Part shown: piece after piece, positions 7,378 through 10,993 of the stretch
How the letters are laid out: every line of letters begins with the position of its first letter
Position numbering within the stretch: position 1 is the stretch's first letter
Source of the DNA: an uncultured bacterium
GTDB lineage: Bacteria > Bacillota > Clostridia > Lachnospirales > Lachnospiraceae
NCBI GenBank assembly: GCA_947071365.1
Contig: CAMTFT010000024.1
Span: 1 to 10,993, forward strand
Direction: 5' to 3'
DNA length: 10,993 nt
The notes under the pieces: model-generated
What the model saw: only the letters and a program-made list of their open reading frames with translations
Told to the model about the DNA's origin: nothing
The model's database searches: none
Program-made: the position numbers and the translations under genes

Positions 7378-8352
7378 TCATATTGTTCCACCTTTTTGCA
7401 GGCTTACCGGAACACTATAGTACGGAAGTACTGTTTCTCCCTCCAGTCTTTTCCTCAACACCTCCACACACATACGTGCCAGAGCCGGTACATTCTGCGC
7501 AATTGTTGTCACCTTCGGCATCACCATACGAGTAATCTCGTTTCCGTCATACCCCACGACCTTCAGCCTATCCGGGACAGGAATCCCACGCTTTTCCGCC
7601 TGCATCAGGCAGCAGTAAGCACCGATATCATCTGAAAAAATCCCGTCCGTCTGATTATAAATATCCATATACTGACCTGCCATCTCTGCCATAAAACGAT
7701 ACGTAAGGGCAGAGCCGCTTATCTCCGCCACCGTCACTCGAATTCCTTTTGCCTCCAGAATCCTGCGGCACTCCCGAACCCGCACATCCGCGCGCACCTT
7801 CGTAGCATGCACCGCCCCTAAAATAAGCACGTTGCGGCAGTCGCTCTCGATAAAAAGATTGGCTGCTATCTGTCCGCCGCGTTCGTGATCAGACGATACT
7901 ACCGGGATGCCGTCCCCCATCAGGCGTTCAAAACTCACCACCGGCTTTCCATGCATTCTGCGTATCTCCTCCGCGGTCACATCCGCATTGATAATCAGAC
8001 CGTCCAATGCATTCGCATCCAGCAGATTTAGCGTTTCCGCTACGCGTCCCTGCACTCCCAGCGTATTGCACAGCATGGTCCGATACCCCATATTCCCGAG
8101 CTCCATCTCTACGTATTTCACAAATGTTCCATAAAACGGAAAACTTACGTCCGGCAGAACGACCCCAACGATTCCGCTGCGCTTCTGCACAAAACTCCTT
8201 GCCAGCTCGTTCGGCCGGTATCCCAGTTCTTCCGCTATTTGTCTGATTCTTGCCTTTTTCTCCGATTCCACATATCCGCTGTCATTCAAAGCCCGTGAAA
8301 CTGTGCCGATCCCTACGCCCGCTGCCTTTGCCACATCTCTGATATTCGCCAT
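7378..8352 (-). CDS. LacI-family transcriptional regulator (LacI-2)
   Basis: 324-residue LacI/GalR regulator with all parts in canonical form: helix-turn-helix at 1-24 (MANIRDVAKAAGVGIGTVSR), hinge helix at 47-58 (PNELARSFVQKR), then a sugar-binding-protein-like sensor domain (GVVLPDVSFPFYG, DGLIINADV, GIPVVSSDH, VVGYDGNE). The start is the ATG at 8350-8352, preceded by AGAGGTG; in-frame ATGs at 8400 and 8370 would add residues absent from LacI-1 and would run through a repeat array. It sits directly upstream of the transporter operon, separated by its own terminator, so it is the best candidate to bind the GAAACGTTTC operator. A shared 9-mer (TGTGGAAAC) in its own leader suggests autoregulation. 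The effector is probably a sugar derived from the transported substrate (inference). Confidence 0.92.
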   Translation of the reverse strand: MANIRDVAKAAGVGIGTVSRALNDSGYVESEKKARIRQIAEELGYRPNELARSFVQKRSGIVGVVLPDVSFPFYGTFVKYVEMELGNMGYRTMLCNTLGVQGRVAETLNLLDANALDGLIINADVTAEEIRRMHGKPVVSFERLMGDGIPVVSSDHERGGQIAANLFIESDCRNVLILGAVHATKVRADVRVRECRRILEAKGIRVTVAEISGSALTYRFMAEMAGQYMDIYNQTDGIFSDDIGAYCCLMQAEKRGIPVPDRLKVVGYDGNEITRMVMPKVTTIAQNVPALARMCVEVLRKRLEGETVLPYYSVPVSLQKGGTI

Positions 8353-8360
8353 ACGCACCT

Positions 8361-8400
8361 CTTGTTTCATGTTGTTCCATTTCGTTCCATGTTTTTCCAT
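8361..8400 (-). repeat. Four imperfect 10-bp tandem repeats in the LacI-2 leader
   Basis: Read on the minus strand: ATGGAAAAAC, ATGGAACGAA, ATGGAACAAC, ATGAAACAAG, joined without spacers and ending 8 nt before the LacI-2 start codon, next to its ribosome binding site. The period is about one DNA helical turn and is not a multiple of three. This may be a protein-binding array or a leader-level control element; function is unknown. Confidence 0.8.
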
Positions 8401-8569
8401 AATTTTATCACAGTTTCCACATTTTATCTACCGCCGAATTCCATTTTATGAAAAGAATGTTACTTTCCACAGCCTTTTGTGATCAGTATGCGGGATCACT
8501 ATGCTTGCACATAAGAAACCACATAGCTGCCACAGATCGGCTGTGGAACAGTATCCTCCAGGCACAGAT
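8401..8569 (-). promoter_or_regulatory. Upstream region of LacI-2: weak promoter candidate and TGTGGAA motifs
   Basis: No gene is seen here. On the minus strand GATAAAAT (8422-8429) and a second GATAAAAT (8401-8408) could serve as -10 boxes, but no good -35 is placed at 16-18 nt. TGTGGAAAC (8413-8421) repeats exactly the left half of the transporter operator. A related TGTGGAAAG occurs at 8463-8471, and an inverted repeat CCACAG-N5-CTGTGG at 8530-8546. The stretch probably holds the LacI-2 promoter and operators, but I cannot fix the start site. Confidence 0.4.
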
Positions 8570-8614
8570 AAAAACTGCCGCAGAATCCTCCATCTCCGGG
8601 AATCCTGCGGCAGT
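8570..8614 (-). terminator. Strong intrinsic terminator after the DUF1858 gene
   Basis: Perfect 10-bp arms ACTGCCGCAG and CTGCGGCAGT (8605-8614 and 8574-8583), extendable by about five more pairs including wobbles, with an 11-nt loop and a run of five T on the minus strand (8570-8574). It ends the DUF1858 transcript and isolates the LacI-2 region. Confidence 0.9.
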
Positions 8615-8618
8615 CCTT

Positions 8619-8700
8619 TTTCTTATCTTATTTCTGCGAAAGCTTTTTCTTATCTTCCTTCTGAGAAGGCTTATTTCCTATCTTCCTTCTGCGAAAGCTT
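8619..8700 (-). repeat. Three 27-28-bp tandem repeats after the DUF1858 stop codon
   Basis: Units at 8673-8700, 8646-8672 and 8619-8645 differ from one another at only a few positions. Each begins on the minus strand with AAGCTTTCGCAGAA or AAGCCTTCTCAGAA and continues with an A/G-rich half (GAAGATAAGAAA-like). The array starts within the stop codon of the DUF1858 gene and runs up to the terminator, so it forms the 3' untranslated region. The middle unit contains the palindrome CCTTCT-G-AGAAGG. Origin is probably replication slippage; function unknown. Confidence 0.85.
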
Positions 8701-8911
8701 ATTTCTCCAGTGCTTCCAGGTAAGCGTTCAGTCTCGTCAGAAGCAGCTCTGTCTCAATGCCGTGTACCATAGCAGCTTCCTCCAGTGTCTCCATCTGAGA
8801 AGACGGGCATCCTACGCAGTGCATTCCGCCTGCCATGAGTACCGGTATAAGTCCTTCATTGATCCGAATAATTTCGCCGATTGTCATGTCCTTGGTAATC
8901 CGTGCAGCCAC
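8699..8911 (-). CDS. Small DUF1858 (hybrid-cluster-protein-associated redox disulfide) protein
   Basis: A 70-residue single-domain protein. The core [37 protein letters not shown] matches DUF1858, a small helical domain with a conserved CxxC (here CVGC) often associated with hybrid cluster protein or redox enzymes in anaerobes. The biochemical role is not established. I place the start at GTG 8909-8911 because a perfect AAGGAGG lies 9 nt upstream and the family begins shortly before this point. An upstream ATG at 8956 has no ribosome binding site and would read through it. It has its own promoter at 9017-9045 and terminator at 8570-8614, so it is monocistronic. No hybrid cluster protein gene is in the window. 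Confidence 0.88.
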   Translation of the reverse strand: MAARITKDMTIGEIIRINEGLIPVLMAGGMHCVGCPSSQMETLEEAAMVHGIETELLLTRLNAYLEALEK

Positions 8912-8960
8912 TTTATAATTCCTCCTTATTTTCATGTAGTATTTGCCTTGCCTCATATGA

Positions 8961-9000
8961 GCCGCCGACAGCCTGTTTATCTGTGCTGTCCCGGTGCGGC
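8961..9000 (-). promoter_or_regulatory. Possible hairpin in the DUF1858 leader
   Basis: Within the predicted 100-nt leader, GACAGC and GCTGTC (8985-8990 and 8967-8972) can pair over 6 bp. Outer arms GCCGC and GCGGC (8996-9000 and 8961-8965) could extend the stem with an asymmetric internal loop. I recognise no known riboswitch. It may be chance or a local control structure. Confidence 0.35.
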
Positions 9001-9016
9001 CTGATGTTACCTGAAC

Positions 9017-9045
9017 ATTATAATACCTTTTGCCGGTTTATGCAA
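9017..9045 (-). promoter_or_regulatory. Sigma-A promoter of the DUF1858 gene
   Basis: TTGCAT (9040-9045) and TATAAT (9017-9022) on the minus strand with exactly 17 nt between them. The -35 box lies 9 nt beyond the stop codon of the DUF4097 gene, and no terminator separates the two, so some read-through from upstream is possible. Confidence 0.85.
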
Positions 9046-9054
9046 GGTCGTCCT

Positions 9055-10041
9055 TTATTCCACTTCAATATTACCATCCGATACCTCTACCGTCAGCATC
9101 CCGCGCCCATCCTGCACCGTCCGCTCATAGCTGGCCTTATCCTCCTGCTCCGTGAAACGGCCTTCCCCGCTCAAATCATCTGCAAGCTCAATATCTCCGT
9201 ACTTCGTTTGCAGCTCCATCGACAAAGCTTCCCTGCACGCATCCGCAAGCTGCACCTCGACATCACCGTAAGCGTTCCGAATTTCCAGATTTCCCGTAAT
9301 GTCCAGCTTCTCCGCCTCCAGATTGCCATCCGAAAGCTTCATCCCACAATCCTTTGCGGATACCCGATTCCATTCCACATCACCGTACCGGAACTCCATC
9401 TGCAAGTCCTTCAGTTCCAGATCCTGCGCTTCCATCGAGCCGTCCGAAGAAACGATCTTCCCGCCGTCAAAGATACAGTCCTTCAGCTCGATATCGCCAT
9501 AATGCAGCTCCAGTTCCGTATTTTTCCAGGAGGATCCCTCCAGCTCCAGATCGCCGTCACTGATTTCGATTCTACTGTTTTCGAACGCCGATGTTTCCGG
9601 AACATACAGAGTCACTTTATTTTCCTCCATGCTTTCTCTTCCTCCGAGCATCCATGAAATAAAACTGATATCTATCTGAATGAATTTGCCGTTGCTTCTG
9701 TTGTCCGACAGCATCAGACACCCGTCCTCCTCTTTATAGCTCAGCGCTTCCTCCGTTTTGGCGTTTGGCAGCGTATAGGAAAGGTAATAATTTTCATCCC
9801 CGGAGGGCAGGATCTCAAGATCCGCATCCCCCAGTTGTATCTCAAGCCGGTCAATGGGCTCCAGCTTTGTCTTCTCCATAACAGCATTTTCCTGAATTTT
9901 CGCCTTTCCATTCATTTTGTTCAGGTCTGATGCCTTTGCATATGGAATTCCACCGGTGGCCGCGCCGACCGCAAACAGCCCCGCGCCTGCCGCGCACAGA
10001 ACGATCCCCGCCACAAACAGTCCTTTTACATTTTTTCTCAT
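9055..10041 (-). CDS. DUF4097 beta-repeat protein with an N-terminal membrane anchor
   Basis: 328-residue protein of the DUF4097 (adhesin-like beta-repeat) family. A single hydrophobic segment at 7-29 is a signal anchor. From about 60 on the sequence is a series of short beta strands with two alternating turn motifs: SDG (161, 199, 237, 321) and YGD (181, 219, 258, 281), spaced about 18-23 residues apart except before the last. This suggests a regular beta-solenoid outside the membrane. The start at 10041 follows AAGGAGG at 9 nt and lies 3 nt after the DUF1700 gene. In Firmicutes this family commonly travels with PadR and DUF1700 genes, as here. It is thought to be envelope-associated, but no molecular function is established. 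Strongly acidic composition and no catalytic motif argue for a structural or sensing role (inference). Confidence 0.85.
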   Translation of the reverse strand: MRKNVKGLFVAGIVLCAAGAGLFAVGAATGGIPYAKASDLNKMNGKAKIQENAVMEKTKLEPIDRLEIQLGDADLEILPSGDENYYLSYTLPNAKTEEALSYKEEDGCLMLSDNRSNGKFIQIDISFISWMLGGRESMEENKVTLYVPETSAFENSRIEISDGDLELEGSSWKNTELELHYGDIELKDCIFDGGKIVSSDGSMEAQDLELKDLQMEFRYGDVEWNRVSAKDCGMKLSDGNLEAEKLDITGNLEIRNAYGDVEVQLADACREALSMELQTKYGDIELADDLSGEGRFTEQEDKASYERTVQDGRGMLTVEVSDGNIEVE

Positions 10042-10044
10042 AGA

Positions 10045-10635
10045 CTATTTCCTCCTTTTTCCCAGTATTTTTCTTGAAATCATCACAATACCCATGCTCA
10101 TCCATTTCGTCAGATAAACAGCCAGCAGAACCGACAGGATACTGCACCCTGCCGCTAAAATCCCAAGCCCGCAAAGTAGCAAAGTTCCAGGCACTGAAAC
10201 AGGCAGCGCCACAAGCCCGCGGAGCAGAAGTTTGCCTCCGATACAAAATAAGGAGAGACTAAGCGCAAATACGCAGACCACTGCTGAGACCATCAGGAGC
10301 GCGATGGATATGATCATGGCAATTGATGCCACGGCGAGCGGAACGCCGATGGGCGCTGCCAGGACTGCAAGCACTGCCATTTTGACATTATCCCCTACAC
10401 GCCGCCTTTTGCCCGTCTCCCGCTGCAGCTCCCCCTGACTCTCTGACAAAAGGTTCCGAAGCACCTCGGCAGCCGCCTCCTTCGGTGTACCGAGCTCCGC
10501 CATCACCTGCTGCTCATTTTCTTCTCCGGCATCCTCGAAATATTCCCTGAAATAACTGACCGCACTTTCGTAGTCCCTTTGCGGCAGCCGTTTCAGATAT
10601 CTGTCCAGCTCGTTTAAATACTTATCCCGGTTCAT
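10045..10635 (-). CDS. DUF1700 (HAAS) membrane protein
   Basis: 196-residue protein of the DUF1700/HAAS family. The N-terminal helical domain (1-65: MNRDKYLNELDRYLKRLP, YFREYFEDAG, ELGTPKEAAAEVL) is characteristic. A basic linker (GKRRR, 75-79) leads to several hydrophobic segments between 85 and 175 and a basic tail (KILGKRRK). The start overlaps the PadR stop by 4 nt (ATGA), with GGGAGG 8 nt upstream. HAAS proteins are typically encoded directly after a PadR regulator and are thought to signal to or with it; the mechanism is not known. Here it sits between PadR and DUF4097 and is surely co-transcribed with both. Confidence 0.88.
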   Translation of the reverse strand: MNRDKYLNELDRYLKRLPQRDYESAVSYFREYFEDAGEENEQQVMAELGTPKEAAAEVLRNLLSESQGELQRETGKRRRVGDNVKMAVLAVLAAPIGVPLAVASIAMIISIALLMVSAVVCVFALSLSLFCIGGKLLLRGLVALPVSVPGTLLLCGLGILAAGCSILSVLLAVYLTKWMSMGIVMISRKILGKRRK

Positions 10636-10949
10636 CCACGAATCCTCCCTTCTATGATTCCGTCAATCGTATCCCGGTAGGAGCTCCACTCAGCTTTCAG
10701 AAATACGAGCTGCTCCCTCCCCTTTTGTGTAATAGAATAGTATTTCCTTTTTCTCCCCTGAAATTCCTGCTCGTACGTCTCCAGATACCCGTTCGTCTCC
10801 AGCTTACGGAGAATCGGATACAACGTGGATTCTTTGATCGCTGCCACCAGCTTTACTGTCTGGCTAATCTCATAGCCGTAGGAATCCTGTACTTCCACTA
10901 CTGACAGAATCAGACATTCAATCAGCAATGCTGAAATTGGATAATACAT
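10632..10949 (-). CDS. PadR-family transcriptional regulator
   Basis: 105-residue PadR-type winged-helix repressor. DSYGYEISQ (22-30), ESTLYPILRKLE (40-51) and the wing QGRKRKYYSITQKGREQL (64-81) are diagnostic. The length matches the short PadR subfamily, and MYYPISALLIE is a normal N-terminus. The start is therefore taken at the ATG at 10947-10949, one base from the adapter; the ribosome binding site and promoter are off the contig. It heads the PadR-DUF1700-DUF4097 operon, which it probably autoregulates, as PadR proteins in such modules commonly do (inference). Residues such as MGSEMCIRDR predicted before the Met come from adapter sequence. Confidence 0.9.
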   Translation of the reverse strand: MYYPISALLIECLILSVVEVQDSYGYEISQTVKLVAAIKESTLYPILRKLETNGYLETYEQEFQGRKRKYYSITQKGREQLVFLKAEWSSYRDTIDGIIEGRIRG

Positions 10950-10950
10950 C

Positions 10951-10993
10951 CTGTCTCTTATACACATCTCCGAGCCCACGAGACGGAGCTACA
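10951..10993. other. Untrimmed Nextera adapter (i7 side), not genomic
   Basis: The 19-bp mosaic end CTGTCTCTTATACACATCT (10951-10969) is followed by CCGAGCCCACGAGAC (10970-10984), an 8-base index GGAGCTAC (10985-10992) and the first base of the P7 primer. Genomic sequence stops at 10950. Confidence 0.98.

Noticed and set aside
8353..8400. Upstream ATG starts for LacI-2
   Set aside because: They would translate the 10-bp repeat array and the ribosome binding site of the ATG at 8352; LacI-1 has no matching residues.
8619..8700. CRISPR-like array
   Set aside because: The units are directly contiguous with no spacers, and no cas gene is present.
8902..9657. 251-codon plus-strand frame opposite the DUF4097 gene
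   Set aside because: Low-complexity His/Leu/Gln-rich shadow of the acidic beta repeats; runs across the DUF1858 promoter and leader.
1..10993. New defence, mobile or RNA-guided system
   Set aside because: I checked both strands for transposases, integrases, nucleases, reverse transcriptases and structured RNA arrays and saw none.

Overview
The window looks like a contig from an anaerobic Firmicute of the Clostridia, most likely a gut Lachnospiraceae-type genome. This rests on moderate GC, strong AGGAGG-type ribosome binding sites, short intergenic gaps, a PadR/DUF1700/DUF4097 module and a carbohydrate ABC locus without its own ATPase. No rRNA, tRNA, mobile element or CRISPR array is visible. 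All thirteen recognisable genes lie on the minus strand, so transcription runs from high to low coordinates. Both ends are untrimmed Illumina Nextera library adapters with index sequences (1-47 and 10951-10993). Only about 48-10950 is genomic, and the outermost gene on the left is cut by the contig edge, not by biology.

Right part (about 9055-10949): a PadR-family repressor, a DUF1700 (HAAS) membrane protein and a DUF4097 beta-repeat protein form a tightly packed operon (4-nt ATGA overlap, then a 3-nt gap). It resembles a widespread Firmicutes envelope-associated module of unknown function. Next comes a promoter of its own (TTGCAT-N17-TATAAT), a roughly 100-nt leader with a possible hairpin, and a small DUF1858 redox-disulfide protein that probably starts at GTG. 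Three 27-28-bp tandem repeats follow its stop codon, then a strong intrinsic terminator.

Left and middle part (48-8400): a carbohydrate-uptake locus. A LacI-family regulator (LacI-2, 7378-8352) has a leader built of four 10-bp repeats and ends in a terminator. A near-consensus sigma-A promoter (TTGAAA-N17-TATAAT) with a GAAACGTTTC palindrome just after the predicted transcription start then drives the transporter: solute-binding protein, permease 1 and permease 2. No terminator is visible after these, and the same transcript probably continues through a second LacI paralogue (LacI-1), two overlapping esterases, a metallo-beta-lactamase-fold hydrolase and a third, truncated esterase.

Reading as a whole: the binding protein and two permeases import a sugar or oligosaccharide. 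The ATPase is probably a shared one encoded elsewhere. Three signal-less esterases and the metallohydrolase would act in the cytoplasm, plausibly removing acyl groups from the imported substrate, under control of one or both LacI proteins. The substrate cannot be read from the sequence. The most unusual points are the loss of the hinge-helix sequence in LacI-1, the esterase triplication with an altered oxyanion-loop motif, the binding protein without a lipobox cysteine, and two small non-coding tandem-repeat arrays. I did not find a clearly new defence or mobile system.
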